NCBI GenBank assembly: GCA_000727475.1
Contig: KL647303.1
Coordinates: 2,544,773 to 2,608,772 of the forward strand
Length of the DNA: 64,000 nucleotides
Direction: 5' to 3'
DNA from: Sarcocystis neurona
Lineage: Eukaryota; Apicomplexa; Conoidasida; Eucoccidiorida; Sarcocystidae
Shown: positions 11,221-23,419 of the stretch, piece after piece
Position numbering within the stretch: the first letter of the stretch is position 1
Layout of the letters: every line of letters begins with the position of its first letter
Translations under genes and position numbers: made by a program
Notes under the pieces: generated by a model
Databases searched by the model: none
Told to the model about the DNA's origin: nothing
The model's input: only the letters and a program-made list of their open reading frames with translations

Positions 11221-11224
11221 GTGC

Positions 11225-14200
11225 ATGTGCTGGCTCTGTTGGTGGTGCTCGCGTGCGGGCCGTCTCTCCGCGGCTGCGGCTGCTGCTTCTGGGCGCGACA
11301 CTGCGCGCGTGATGACCCTGCAGCAGCTGCCGGTGCGATGCAGCAGCAGCACACTCCTCTCCAAGAGCGACAGCCGCGCCTTTTGCCGCGACAGCCGCAG
11401 CCTGCATTATTTGCTCAGCAGCAGCGACGCGTCTTTCTTACCGCACAGCAGCAGCACCATGTGGTTGCACAGCAACGGGGTCGTTAAAAAGAGCAGCAGC
11501 ACAGCGGCTCGCTGCTGCTCGCCCCAGCCGAGTTGCTGTACCGACCCGCAGTCCAGTCACAGCAGCAGCAGCGGCCGTACTTCGGGCACCAACAGCAGCA
11601 GGGGGAGGACTGCTTCGACGACAGAAAAATTCTCGGCCGTTAACAGCGTCGCCGTCAGCAGCTTTTCTCATCAACACTGCAACAGGTCACCTCAGCAGCA
11701 GCCAAAGTGGCCTCTTCCTTCGGTCCTCTTTCCCGCGTCCTGCTCTACCTATCTTCCCACTCCAGCCCCGGCGTCTCTGCATTTGCGGCGTTTTCGGTGC
11801 CGCCGTCTCCCTCTTGCGCCGTCTCCGCCTCTTCATGGCGGTCGTGTCCTGCACAGAGCCGCTGCGGTCGCGGTGGTTTGTGTGCTGCTCCTGCTGCAGC
11901 AACACCAGTCGGGGCGTCACGTCCCGGCACAACCGCAGCACCAGCAGTTTCCGCCGTTGCCTCCTTCCGCCCAGCAAGAGCAGCAGAAGCACCATTCCCC
12001 GCTGCACCTTCTGCTGCTCCAGGCTGCGGCCCACATCCATACTGCGCCGGAGCTTTTCTCTGCGTTTAACTCACCCCACATCCCGCGGCCGCCTTCATTT
12101 GCTGCCTGGCTTCAGCAAAGCACGTCGCCACTCCTCTGTTCTCTGCGCGTGCATTCGGCCCCGTTACTCTCTTCTATTTCTTTGTACGTGACAGGTCCCA
12201 GCGACCTGCCTACGCAACAGCGACTGGGGCACAGGTCTGAAAGAAGCAGCAGCAGCAGTGACCGCTCCAGCCAAGGCAGCAGCAGTGCCGCTCCCGCCCA
12301 TGACAGCAGCAGCGGCTTATACCACAGCGTCGTGCACAGCCCCACACGTAGAAACGGCAGCAGCAGCCATAGCAGCAGCACCGGAAGCGGCGACAAACAG
12401 AGTAGGACGGGTGCTGGCACCGGCATCAACACAAACCACAGCCCTAGAAGCGGCAGCAGCAGCGACACCAGCAGCAGCGACACCAGCAGCAGCGAGAGAA
12501 AGGTAAGTAGAACCAGCAGCGTCTTCACAAAGGTAGCTTCTTTATTCGTCGGGTTGAAAGACCTGCGTTTTTTCTTTGGCACTGACAATCAACTACCTGC
12601 GCCACCCTCGCCGCATGCAAGCTCACTCTCCCTGTCGCCTGCTGCACCTACAGCGACAACACTAGCAGCAGCCGCGACGCCAGCAGCAGCCGCGACACCA
12701 GCAGCAGCAGCAACAGCAGCAGCCACAACACCAGCTGCAGCAACAGCAGCAACCGCAACACCAGCTGCAGCAACAGCAGCAACCGCAACACCAGCGGCAG
12801 CAGCAGCAGCAGCCGCAACCGCAGCAACAACAGCAGCATCCGCAACACTAGCAGCAACTCCGGCAGCTACAGGTGCAGCCCCTCCCCGTGCAGCATCAGG
12901 AGGGGGCTCGACAGGAGAAGCATCTGCTGCCGGGAGAGTCGCAGAGGCTGCAGCAGACACGGGGTCAGGTACGCGTTTATTCCCCAGCAGCGTCGTGTCG
13001 CGTCCCGTGGCAGCGACAGCGGCAGGACGAACGGCTGTCAACCGTGCAACCTCTCTTCTTCTGCGTTCTCTTTTCGCCTTTCCTTTGTTCAAGCCTCGCT
13101 CCACTGCTGCTGCTGCTGCTTCTCCCTCCTTTTCCCTTTCTTCAGTAGGAGAGTTAGCAGGGGTGAAACGACAAGTTTCTGCTCTTTCTGCCCGTCGTCT
13201 GCAGGGTGTCTCTTCTTATTTTCCTGCTGGTGCCCCCTCGCCGGCCTCCGAGCAGCAGCAGCTGCCAGTGCCTACGTCCTCGACAGCTGCTGCAGCGTTC
13301 TCCGCTGATGCACCCCATACAGCTGCCCTTCTTTCTGGTGCTGACCGTCCTTCTGGCGCTGCTCTGGGTTCTCTCTCTTCTCGTGCTGTTGCTGAGACTG
13401 CGGCTGCAGTTGGGCTGGAGTCGGCCGCTGACTCCTTGTTGCAGCACCCCCCGCACAAACAGCAACAGCAACACGACGAGCAACAGGAGCAGCAGCGTCA
13501 GCGTCAGCAGCAGCAGCAGCACAAGAAGCAAGAGCCTCAGCATCAGCAAAACCAGGTGCAACAGCAGCACCAGCAGCACAAGGAGGGACAGCAAGAGCAG
13601 GAGCCTCAGCATCGGCAGCACAGGAAGCAACCCCCTCAGCACCAGCAGCAGAAGGTGGAACAGCAGCAGCAGCTGCTGCACGAGGAGCAACAGCAGCAGC
13701 AGCGTCCGCAGGAGGAGGAACACCGCGAAGAACAGCGCCAACCTCGTCCCGGCGATGCAGAGGGGACAGCAGCGCAATCCCAAGTACGTAGCAACACAGA
13801 CGTGCACGCTGTCGATCGCTCGAGCCGATACGCGAGTAGCGCTGCTGCTGCTTCGTCCCCCGCTGTTTCTCTTCCTACCCCGTCTTCTTCGCTATCGTCT
13901 CGCCCTTCCGCACTGCCCTCTGCCGATTCCTCGTCTTCGTCTCTCTCTTATTCTTCGTCTTCTTCTGCCGGTGGTGCTGCTGTTGGTGCCGTGTCGAAAG
14001 TGGGGGGGGGGAGGACGTTGTGGGGCGGGGTGGTCTCTGGCTTCGCCTTGACGTTTGCAGCAGAAGTAGGCGATCGCACCTTCTTCCTCGCAGCAGTGCT
14101 CTCTGCGAAGCACCAGAAACTTCTTGTCTTTGCCGCATCGTGTGCTGCGCTGTTCCTCGCGGCTGCTCCTGCGTCCCTTCTTGGAGCTTGGCTGCAGCAC

Positions 14201-17200
14201 ACATCCACCTCCACCGCTTCCCTGTCCTGGCCTCGGTCCTTTTACAACAGCAGCAGCGACAACAGCAGCAACAGCAGCAGCAGCAACAGCGATGACGGCG
14301 GGAACAACATAGCCGGCAGCACGGGTAACAACGCGAACAGCAACGGCCGCGACAACGAAGACCGCAGCAACGCTGCCAGCACGAAAAAGGGAGAAATGTC
14401 TGTCATCGCGTTGTTGTCTGGGTTGCTGTTTCTTTTCTTCGGGTTCGTGCACCTGAAAAAATGTTGGCAGTGGCGCACCGCAGCACCGCCGACGCACTTG
14501 CCACAGGAGCAGCAAAAAGCGCAACAGCAACAGCAGCAGCGGGAACGGCAGCAAGAGCAGGAGCAGGGGCACCTAGATCAAGAGCAGCAAGACCAGCAGA
14601 TGCGAGAAGGCCAGGCGCAGCAAAAGGAGAAGAAGGATAAGAGGGAGGAGCTGCTGCGCGAGAGGGAGAAGTTGCTGCGCGACAGGGAGGAGCAGCGGCG
14701 CGAGAGGGAGCAGCAGAAGAAGCGCCGCGGAGAAGCGCGGACGAGGTGGGGGCAACAGAGGAGGCGAGAGAAGAAGCAGCAGCAGAAGATTGAAAAAGGC
14801 GAGCTGCAGGTGCCGCTGCGAGAGGTGCTTGACGGCGAAAGGCCTGTGCACGACTTTCAACTGGTGAAAGACGCTGTGGGGTCCGGGCTGCAACCGGAGG
14901 AACAGCAGCTCTTCGAGCCGCAGCAGGAGCCCGTCACCCACCCACAGCGGCAACACCCAGTTCAGCAGCAGCAGCAGGCGAACGAGGAGCAGCAGCAGGA
15001 GAGTAGTGAACAGCAGCAGATGCTTTCGTCCGAGTGGCTACGAGTGTCTGAACGGCTGCTGCAGCATTGCCGTGCGCAAAAGAGCGCTGACAGCAGCTGC
15101 CGCAGCAGCACGAGCTGTGCATGCAGCACCAGCGGAGACGGCAGCAGCAACAGGGAGAGCTGCAGCAGCAGCGGCAGCGGAGACGGCGACAGCAGCAGAA
15201 GTGGGAGCAGCAGCAAAAGTGCGGGTCGCAGCAGACGTACGGAAAGGGTGAGGAGGGACAGCAGCTCCGAAAGCAGCAGCCACAGCAAGGCGGTACCGTG
15301 CAGCAGCAGCAGCAGCGGCAAAGAAGAAGAAATTAACTCGGCTGAAGAAAAAGGAACGGGACGACTTGCTACTGCAGCATCTGCGGAAGTGCTGCAGCAG
15401 GCTCACCGCTGTGTGTCTACCGCCTCGCTGGTGCCACAACACTGTGTTTCTGCCTCTTGGTCTTCTGCCCCACCTCCTTCCTCTTCGTGGAGCGCCTCTT
15501 CTCCATCCTCAAAGTGCGACTGTCTCTTGAGTTCTTCAGCCCCATCTCATGCTGCTGCTGCCGCACCCTCTGCTGCGACTGTGGCGTCACCTGCTGCTGA
15601 TGCTGCTGTTCCTACTTCCGGAGCTGCCCCCTGCGGATGCAGGAGCACCCAGCCACCTGCAGCAGCCGCAGACAAAGAGGTAGAGGCAGCAGCAAGAGCT
15701 GCAGCATTGGAGCTCGCCGTTGCCGATGGCCAAGGCCGTCGCGCAGGCGGCCGGAGCGCCCAGGCGATGGGTGACAGCTGCCGCGCACGCAGCGACCTCG
15801 GCGCCGCCACCGACACGAGAAGCAGCAGCTACAGCAGCACGGCTACCAATGACAGCAGCACCAGCAAGAGCAGCTGGAAGAACAGCAGCAGCTGCATTAG
15901 CAGAAGGAGCTCGACGAGCAGCGGCAGCACCTGTTTGGCTAGCACCAGCAGAACTGGGGGAGAAGACTTGCATGCGTCTGAGCTGGAAGAGCACGTGAAG
16001 GCAGCCGAGGAGTGTGCAGAACAGATGCAGGTGTGTGTCCCGCTGTTGGTTTTGCTGCTTAGCCGCTCTGCACTGCTTCCATTCCTGCTGGTGCTGCAGG
16101 GGCTCATGTTCTTCCCTGGGGCGTCCGCGCATTTCTGCTGCTGTTGCTGCTGCTTCTCTCCTCTCTCAAGCTAGCGAGTGCTGCTCGTGATTGTACTGGT
16201 GTTCGACGCAGGCGGACGGTGTCGCTTTTTCGCTGTTGGTGCTGCCGAACTGGATGTCTCTGCTGTTGTCGCTGCTGCTGCGACTCCTCCTGTTGCTGCT
16301 TTCACTGCTCGACAATGCTGCAGCAGTCGCCACTCTCCAGACGCGCGTCCTGCACGCCGAGGCTGTTGTTATTCCACCCTCGCTCCTGCTTGACGCCCCT
16401 CATGCTGTGGATAGGAGAAGTCGCAGGAAAGCCGTTCTTCACACGTGACTTCTACTTCTTCGTGTTGCTACTGGCGTGTCAGCCCTGCTCGTCTTCTGGT
16501 GGGACAGCAAGCGGCAAAGCAGCCGCAGCAGCAGCCAGGCCGCAGAAGCGCTACATCCCACGCGACTGTCTTGTTTTTTTAACACATGCCTTTCTTCATG
16601 GTTGAAACGCACGCACCTTTGTTAATTTCTCCTTCGTCGAACGTTTCTTTGTTTTGACCTGTAGAAGAAAGCTAGTTCGTGCAGGTGGTATGCATTAGGC
16701 CTTTCGACCGCAAGGGTGTATACATGTGAATATATGTGTGGATCTACGGACACAGATACACACATATGTTTACTGGGAGCCAGGAGCTCATCCTCGTGCC
16801 GCAGGTCCCCTCTGCCTTGCGATGCGCCTTTCGCTAAATTGCCCTTACCTGCTGCTCTTGCCGTCACGCTGCTGTTTCTGCTGCTGTTTTTGGTCCGACT
16901 GTTGCAAGCTGCGCCGCTGACGCTTTTGCTGCTCGTATTACTGCGACGTTTGTTGCACGACATGCTGCTGCTCGTGTGGTTGCTGCTGTTGTGGCGCATT
17001 GCGCCGTTGCCTTCGCTACTCCTGGTGTTTCTTCGGCCACTTCTTTTCTCCATATTCTACTGTTGCTGCTCTTCGTAGGGTTTATACTTTTGCTGCGACC
17101 ACAGCCTCTGACCCGCCTGCAGTTGCTCCGGTGCGGCCCTGTCTGCCGCGCTCGAGTGGCTGGCCGTCCTGTGGTCCCGTGCTACTGCTGCAGCGGTACT

Positions 17201-19907
17201 GTTGCCGCTGTTCCGCCGATGCACTTGCCGTTCTGCTGCTGCTGTTCGTCCGCTTCTGGCGGAGCAGCTGCTTTGCTGCCTCTGCCCTTCCCGCTCACGC
17301 GTCGATCTTCGGTTACTGTTGCTGCTGCGTTTGTGCTGCTTCTGCTGCTTCCCCGTCTGTTGCTACGGTGGTGCTTCTGCGGGTGGTGCTTCTGCGGATG
17401 GTGCTTTTGCTGCTGCTTCTTCTTTTCTGCACGGGATGTAGCACGCTGTTGCTGCTCGTCGCGCGCTGTCTGCTGTGTGTATGTGCTGCAGTACACTCGG
17501 CTGGGGCTCCGGCCGCCTTCTTGGCGAATTTTTTGGGAAGTTTTTGTAGCCGTTCTCGTTGCAGAAGTTGGAGATAGGTCGATGCTGACGATCTTCACCC
17601 TCTCCACGACGCAGAATCCCTTAGGCGTCTTCTTAGGTGAACTGCTCTTCTGTTTCTTCCCTCTCTGTCTTCCTCCAATAATGTGTATGTACGTGCATAC
17701 ACCTGCTTCCAGTATATACGAAGTCATACGCACATACGTATACAGAGATATACACACATGTACATGTGTGTGTATACGCACGTACGTATATACACATACG
17801 CCTACCCCCTTAGGCGTCTTCTCAGGTGAGCTGCTACTTTTTCACTCTTTCTCACCCTCCACGTATATCTGTATACCTGTGTACACTTGCATCCAGTAAA
17901 CATGAAGACACATGCACGTACATATACAGAGATATACATACGTGTGTCCATGTATATACGCACGTGTGTACGTATATACATATATATATATATATATATA
18001 TGTATAAGTAAGTATTAGTGTATATGAAAGTGTGCGAATCTCTCCCTCTCTACATATGTGTACATATACGTGCACTCAGGAAGGCGTGCATGCATACGTA
18101 CCTTACGACGCGAGGTGCTGTCGGTGTCTCATATATATGTATACGTATATATCTATGCACACACGAAAGCGCACACACATACGTATGTGACGGTGCGAGG
18201 CACTGCCGGTGTCTCTGTCTCCGTCTCTGTCTCCGTCTCTGTCTCTGCCTCCGTCTCTGTCTCTGTCTCCGTGTCTCTGTCTCTCCATATATATATATAT
18301 ATGTGCACACACACAGGCGCACACCCATACGTATGTGACGATGCGAGGCACTGCCGGTGTCTCTTTCTTTGTCTCTTTCTCTACGCGCGTATGTACGCAT
18401 ATGTGTATACATGAGTATTTTTACGTGGGTTCGTGCGTGTCACTCGCTCATTCGCTTTGTATAAAGAAAGCTGTGTAGATGAAAGCTGGTGACTTTCACT
18501 GTAGTAGAAGCTGCTTCGTCGCAGGGGCGAAGAGGAGTCGTCGCGGTCTAGAGCACGCGTCGATAAGACGTGGTCCGCCTGCACTTCGTAGCAGCGATTC
18601 CCAGGACAAGGTTCGCACACAGAAGCCTGACGGACGAGGGATAGCCCAGGGCTATACACTTTTACGCCAATAAACGTGTGGAGGCGCAAAGTTGTACACC
18701 TGTCTTTGAGTATGTAGCATAGAGTAGACATATACACGCGTATCTACAAAGACACACACGTATCTGTATGTACGTACACACACACACATATGTGTATATA
18801 TTTGGATAGACAGCGCAGGGATCTAGAAGTGTGTACGTGTGCCAAGTCACAAGAGGGTGCTGGTGAACCAGCCTTTTTTACATGTATTATGACGTCTGTG
18901 TCCACGTTGGGGTGTATATACACGTAGGCGTATATATTGTCACCGCCTACACACCTCGCCGTATATATATATATATGTAGGTCGTGATACGTATATGCTA
19001 TGATATATGTGTATCATATATGTATTCAACGTAATCAACTACGTACGTATATATATATATATATATATATCGAGAGATCTGTGCTTGCTTCTTTATATTT
19101 GCGTATATAGGCATGTGTACGTATACATGTGTGTCTCCGTAGGTATGTGTGTGGAAGTGTGTACACTATGCTACAAATTCGTATATGGGCGTATGTACGG
19201 ACTGCCGTCGTCGCATTTTTATTGCTGTGTATGTGTGTATATATATATAGATATATTTTCGGTGTGCGAGTACACACACGTAGTTGGTTCTTGTCTTCAG
19301 AGAGAGACAGAGGGAGACGAAGTCGTGTACGCTACACGTGTGTGCGTGCATGTATACGGTTTCTCGTCAGGCGCCGAGGTGCACACCCGCAAACAGAGAG
19401 GCACACACTTGCAGATATATATATATATATATCCACGTGTAGATATATGTGGATATATAGAGGCACACAGACTAATAGATACACGCCTTCAGACCCATTT
19501 TGACACATGCTGAGAAACGAGTCTGTCGGCGAGATAACTGCACTGCTGCTGCGTGCGACGGTAAAGAAGATACAAGGGAGCGCAGGTGGGGCCGCGTGCC
19601 CACTCTTGCGTAGCTGTACGTATACCAGTGTGTATATATGAATATGGAGGTGTGCACGTATACATCTTTACATCAAGATGTAAGCTGGCGGAGGTGCATG
19701 CCTGCTATTGTCTGTGTGTGTGTCTGTGTGTGTGTCTGTGTGTGCGGGACATTTGGTTCAGGGAGCTGCGTTGGGAACGGGGCAGTGACTGGGGTGGCTG
19801 TTGCTGCAGGCCTGTTGCTGCAGCAGTGGGTTACGGAGTGGCAGATGAACCTTGCCTGTGGCCTGCTCTTTGTCCTCTTTGGCATCTCGGCGTGTTTTTA
19901 CGGCTAG
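11225..19907 (+). CDS. GDT1: GDT1/TMEM165-family (UPF0016) cation transporter, three exons
   Basis: Exons are 11225-16030, 17492-17636 and 19762-19907 (stop TAG), with junction phases 0 and 1 that agree; the product is about 1,698 residues. The UPF0016 family exchanges Mn2+/Ca2+ for H+ in Golgi-type membranes and consists of two three-helix repeats, each with E-x-G-D-(K/R)-(T/S). Repeat 1 lies in exon 1: AEVGDRTFFLAAVLSAKH (E at residue 947, base 14063), then helices near 14115-14190 and 14396-14465. Repeat 2 has AEVGDRSMLTIFTLSTTQNP in exon 2 (E at residue 1627). Exon 3 carries the usual G..G...TG helix and ends LLFVLFGISACFYG. The first ~920 residues and the ~530-residue loop between repeats are Ser/Gln/Ala low complexity; normal family members have about 200-350 residues. 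The start is uncertain: 11225 is the first in-frame ATG in a frame open from before 11060. Confidence 0.85.
13453..13760 (+). repeat. CAG-type run coding poly-Gln/His/Glu in the GDT1 gene
   Basis: A dense run of CAG, CAC, GAG and AAG codons in the sense frame gives a Gln-rich segment. Comparable CAG-derived runs at 12245-12500 read as Ser (AGC frame) and at 12655-12860 as Ala (GCA/GCC frame). The same triplet is therefore used in all three phases within one exon. Confidence 0.85.
16031..17491 (+). other. GDT1 intron 1
   Basis: Begins CAG/GTGTGT and ends ATGTGCTGCAG, phase 0. It contains CTG-rich blocks (16140-16420, 16850-17450) with open Leu/Ala/Cys frames and a short TA-rich piece near 16720-16760. 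I see no conserved part of the transporter in it, so I treat it as one intron, though a small extra exon cannot be excluded. Confidence 0.6.
17613..17992 (+). repeat. 189-bp tandem duplication spanning an exon-intron boundary
   Basis: The end of exon 2 with its donor (TTAGGCGTCTTCTTAG/GTGAAC, from 17621) recurs exactly 189 bp downstream as TTAGGCGTCTTCTCAG/GTGAGC (from 17810). The following ~170 bp (pyrimidine-rich, then CCAGTA, then TACAGAGATATACA, then GTATATACGCACGT) can be aligned between copies with moderate divergence. Confidence 0.9.
18100..18372 (+). repeat. repeats within GDT1 intron 2
   Basis: CATACGTATGTGACG(G/A)TGCGAGGCACTGCCGGTGTCTC-type sequence occurs near 18178 and 18330, about 152 bp apart, with a diverged third relative near 18105 (GACGCGAGGTGCTGTCGGTG). 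Between them lies a short array of TCTCTGTCTCCG units at about 18210-18285. The function is unknown and it is probably neutral. Confidence 0.8.
18373..19761 (+). other. rest of GDT1 intron 2
   Basis: TA/ACGT microsatellites (18969-18978, 19047-19069, 19417-19432) and a (TGTGTC)n stretch (19710-19745) just before the acceptor GGTTCAG at 19755-19761. No independent gene is seen, although 18480-18670 is relatively free of repeats. Confidence 0.5.
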
Positions 19908-21015
19908 CAGCAGCAGCAACAGCGAAGAAGCAGAAAACGCGTCCAATTTTTCAGAACTCTGTGTCTCGTGCACGCGTGTTTGTATGTACGCGGAGGGACG
20001 TACGTGTCTCTAAGTGTCCGTATACGTATGTAGTATGTATGTGTGTCTTCGTTGGTACTGAGCGATGGATATAGCATATATGGATGATTAGCCTGCATCG
20101 CATAAATATATACGTGTATGTAGGTTGGTGTGTGTGTGGGTTTCATTGCCCTGGCTTACGCGTGGCTATACATGACTTGTTGTGCGCACGGCTTCTGGTG
20201 ACGTCTCTGCTTGCTTTAAAGTCTCAGCGGTGGCGTCACTGTACAAGGTGAAGTGGCGTCCTGGCACAAAGAAATTCGTCACACCTACTATACAAGGTAC
20301 CGATACACATATATATATGCACATATACACAAGTGAGGCATTATATATGTGTGTGTACATTCGTAAGTCGGCACATAGCTCTGCGCGTCTATCAAATTGA
20401 CTTTTGGCTCGCGATGACGTCTGTGTTGGCTGTTTCTTCTGCTGCGCATGAACGGCGCAGAGGAACCACAGACACTGTACGTGTTATAGGTATATGTATG
20501 TATACATTTGGGGTAGGTGGTCAGTTATTTGCTAACACGTATGCATCTATAAACATATATCTACCTTCTGTATGTGTGCAGCATGGCTGTACGTGTATAC
20601 ATGTACGTGTGTGCGTCACGGAGGATTCATCTCGCTGATGCATATATATGTATATATATGCAAATGTACATGCATATGTGTATATGAACATATGTATATA
20701 TATACATATACATATATATATATATATATATATTTCGAAGCGTAGCACGTCGCACCTGTGGCGAGCGTGAAGAGGAAGAGGAAATAGATATATTCATATA
20801 TACATATATATACATATATGTAGAGACAAAGAGAGAACGGTATGCATCCGTGGCGTATCCGTACGCGTATGTACATGTATGTGCCTGCCCAAGGAAACTA
20901 ATGTCAACTTAGACACCGATGTGCGTCTGTGGGGGGAGGAACGTGTACCTATGTCTGTACGTATTTGCATGTCAAAGGATATGCGAATTCAAACACATTT
21001 ATATGTAGTATATTT
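19908..21015. other. 3' flank of GDT1, no gene seen
   Basis: Unique DNA with (TA)n and ATATAC patches (20305-20320, 20640-20735, 20800-20820). No coding-like frame stands out. Confidence 0.5.
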
Positions 21016-21019
21016 GCGT

Positions 21020-21800
21020 GTGAAGGTATATGCGAATGTATATACAGATAACATTTGCGTGTGGAAGAATATACGTGTATATACACCTGTATACAGATGT
21101 ACATTTGGATGGGCGCGGAAACACGCGCGCATCGTTAGATTTGAAGGATCCAGCGGAGAATGCGGTGAAGAAGAACGGAGGGACTTCGAAGAGACCCTCC
21201 CTTGCTGCTTCTTCTTCTTTTTCTGTTTGTGCTGGAACGGCGTTTTTGCATCTGCGACTTCTCCCGCACAGCTGCTCTCTCCTGCTGCTGCCAGAGACGC
21301 GGGCAGCCTGTGCGCGAAGGAACGTGTGGGGTCGCATGTGGAAGGCGCCGCCGGAGAAGGCGCCGGGGAAAAAAGAAGTGGAAATGGACAGGTGGCGGGG
21401 CCACAAGAAAGAATGGGGTTGAGGAGACGGAAGACAGAAGAGTCTTTGAAGAGAGAAGGAAGTCGCTCAAAGGGGCAGCCGCGTCGGTTGCCGTCGACGC
21501 AGCACGCGTTACAGCGAGTGCGTCGGCAGCTCTGAGAATCAGCAGCATCAGCAGCAGACGACGCAACCGCAGCAGCAGATGAGACGCAGCAGCGACAGCA
21601 GCAGCAGACGACGCAGCTAGAGCAGCAGACGACGCAGCTGCAGCAGCAGACGACGCAACTGCAGCAGCAGGTGAGACGCCGCAGCTGCAGCAGCAGCAGC
21701 AGCACCAGAGGATGACGTTGTGCAGCGTCAGGAGCAGGAGGAGCAGGTGTTGAACCGGCAGAAAAGGAGTCAGCAGCTGTAAACGCAGCAGCAGCACGCG
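21020..21800 (+). other. coding-like CAG-containing block
   Basis: From about 21140 two plus frames are open and non-repetitive. One reads DLKDPAENAVKKNGGTSKRP and ends RGHKKEWG. The other reads EERRDFEETLPC and ends LQRVRRQL at 21535. Then 21540-21720 is a CAG/GACGCA repeat, including exact 21-bp periodicity at 21605, 21626 and 21647. Polar text such as VVQRQEQEEQVLNRQ follows at about 21718. It may be an unplaced gene or a relic; no start or splice model is convincing. Confidence 0.25.
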
Positions 21801-22221
21801 TTCAACAAGAAGCGCCGTAGCCTCGTCAAAACGCGTTTTTCCTTGTCACCGACTAAGATTATGTGGACAAATAAGCCCGCCGGAAAAAGAGACGTCTGCG
21901 AGGCAAAGCGCAAGTTTGTAAGTGGTGTAGATGGATACGTCAGACACCGTCACAGGCCTGGGAAGGACGGCCAGCGCTCGCTGCTGCGACCCTGCAAATC
22001 TGCAGGCGCATTTTTCCTTATACGCGCGCAACCGCGTTTCGCGTTTCGACTTTTTACTTCTTTCGTACTGCAGCGGGCCTGAATTTGCCAGGGCCAGGCG
22101 TGTATTCCTGCTCAGACATCTGTGCCTCTGTATGACGCTTTCGTAGGAATGAGTGTTTGCACGTTGTCTATCCTCGTACAGTCGCATCCTGATCTCTCAC
22201 CGCTTCTGTATCTGTTTCTGT

Positions 22222-22725
22222 TTATTTTCTTTGAGTAGTAGTGCGCGTTTGTGTATTTACCTGTGTGTATGCTTCTCTCTCTCCGCTACCTTCTTTACTT
22301 TGCTGGGTTAACATTGACTCACCGATATAGACTTCTGTTTTCTGTCCCTGTGGATCCAACACCGTGTGGAGGTGTACTTTCCCATCCTTTCTGTGTGCGT
22401 TTTCTGTCTCCTTTTTTATTTTTTCCACTTTCTCTCTTTTCTTCGTCGAGTCTGGGAATTCACGTCGCCGTTGGTCTCGATTTGGTCGTTTTACTCGTGT
22501 GGAAGTACCAGCCATCTCCCCCTCTGGCCGCGTCTCTCTCTCGAGTCGCCTGCAACACTTCCCGCTTGCCGCGGAGATCTGCACCTCACACACAGGGTGT
22601 CGACTTCGAAAACGAGTACCGTTGAGTCTGAAGAAAAACAGAGCTGAAGAAGAAGAGTCGAAAACAGGAAAGAATTTTAACAGAGGAGACTGAACACAGA
22701 ACACGTAGATGTCGGGAGAATGCAT
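22222..22725 (-). CDS. hypothetical protein, 167 codons, basic and charged
   Basis: A minus-strand ATG at 22725 opens 167 codons without low-complexity runs. The N-terminus is hydrophobic (YVFCVQSPLLKFFPVF) and could be a signal or anchor. The rest is charged, for example KKREKVEKIKKETENAHRKD followed by GKVHLHTVLDPQGQKTEVYI. The composition is unlike microsatellite-driven frames. An overlapping plus-strand frame (22251-22625, GTG start) is hydrophobic and is probably its shadow. No family is recognised. Confidence 0.3.
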   Translation of the reverse strand: MHSPDIYVFCVQSPLLKFFPVFDSSSSALFFFRLNGTRFRSRHPVCEVQISAASGKCCRRLERETRPEGEMAGTSTRVKRPNRDQRRREFPDSTKKREKVEKIKKETENAHRKDGKVHLHTVLDPQGQKTEVYIGESMLTQQSKEGSGEREAYTQVNTQTRTTTQRK

Positions 22726-23415
22726 AAAGCCACACGTGCACGGTTATCTGCAGTTGCATTCGCTGAGGACGGGGGTTCGGGATGAGGAGACTGATGACGT
22801 CTGCGAGCGTACTCAGTGGCATTCTCCATGTGTATATTATTTATATGTCTGTATCGGTACATGCATATATAAATATATACATATGGAGAGAGAATGAAGC
22901 GGCGTGAAATGGGAATGTGTAAGATGAGGAAGAGGTGACTCTTTCCTCACACGAGTATGCGTACGCACGTCAAAAATGCATCGAGGCAAAAAGGCACCAC
23001 AGAAATAAGAAGGGGACAGATTTTCTTCCCGTGCTCGATGTAGCCGGTAGTTCGTCCCCCCTCACGCGTACGCAGACGGCGCGCGCTTGGTAGTGGCCGT
23101 AGCTTCTTCCTGTTTCCACTGACACAGTGATATGAGTACCTTCTCCTGGCGGTACATTTCATGTGTGTAAACCCCTGGTAGGTATACGGGCACCGGTTAT
23201 TGTAGACCCAAGTGCATGCACGTTCGTAATGTGGTCGCGCGTGTGTGCGTATACACCTATGTTTGTAGTCACAGTTAAAACATACAGATGCATATAACAC
23301 GTGCACAGGGATACGGACTGGCGTGAATCTAAACGCACGGACGCTTCAGCGTGGTAAAACTTAGAGACGAGACGGTCCTTTGAAGACTCATCTTTACTGC
23401 TGCTGCGTCGTCGCG
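22726..23415. other. intergenic, nothing gene-like seen
   Basis: Mostly unique sequence with a short TA patch (22865-22880). Reading frames are short and not convincing. Confidence 0.5.
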
Positions 23416-23419
23416 TCGT

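Noticed and set aside
11060..11224. GDT1 start at 11060
   Set aside because: The codon there is TTG. The first ATG in frame is at 11225. A spliced upstream start remains possible.
12502..13205. Possible extra intron in GDT1 exon 1 (strong donor GTAAGT at 12502, acceptor CTGCAG ending at 13205, both phase 0)
   Set aside because: The frame is open throughout and removing it changes only low-complexity sequence, so it cannot be decided without RNA. Left as exon.
13154..13807. Leu-rich minus-strand frame over the GDT1 Gln run
   Set aside because: Exact shadow of sense-strand CAG codons.
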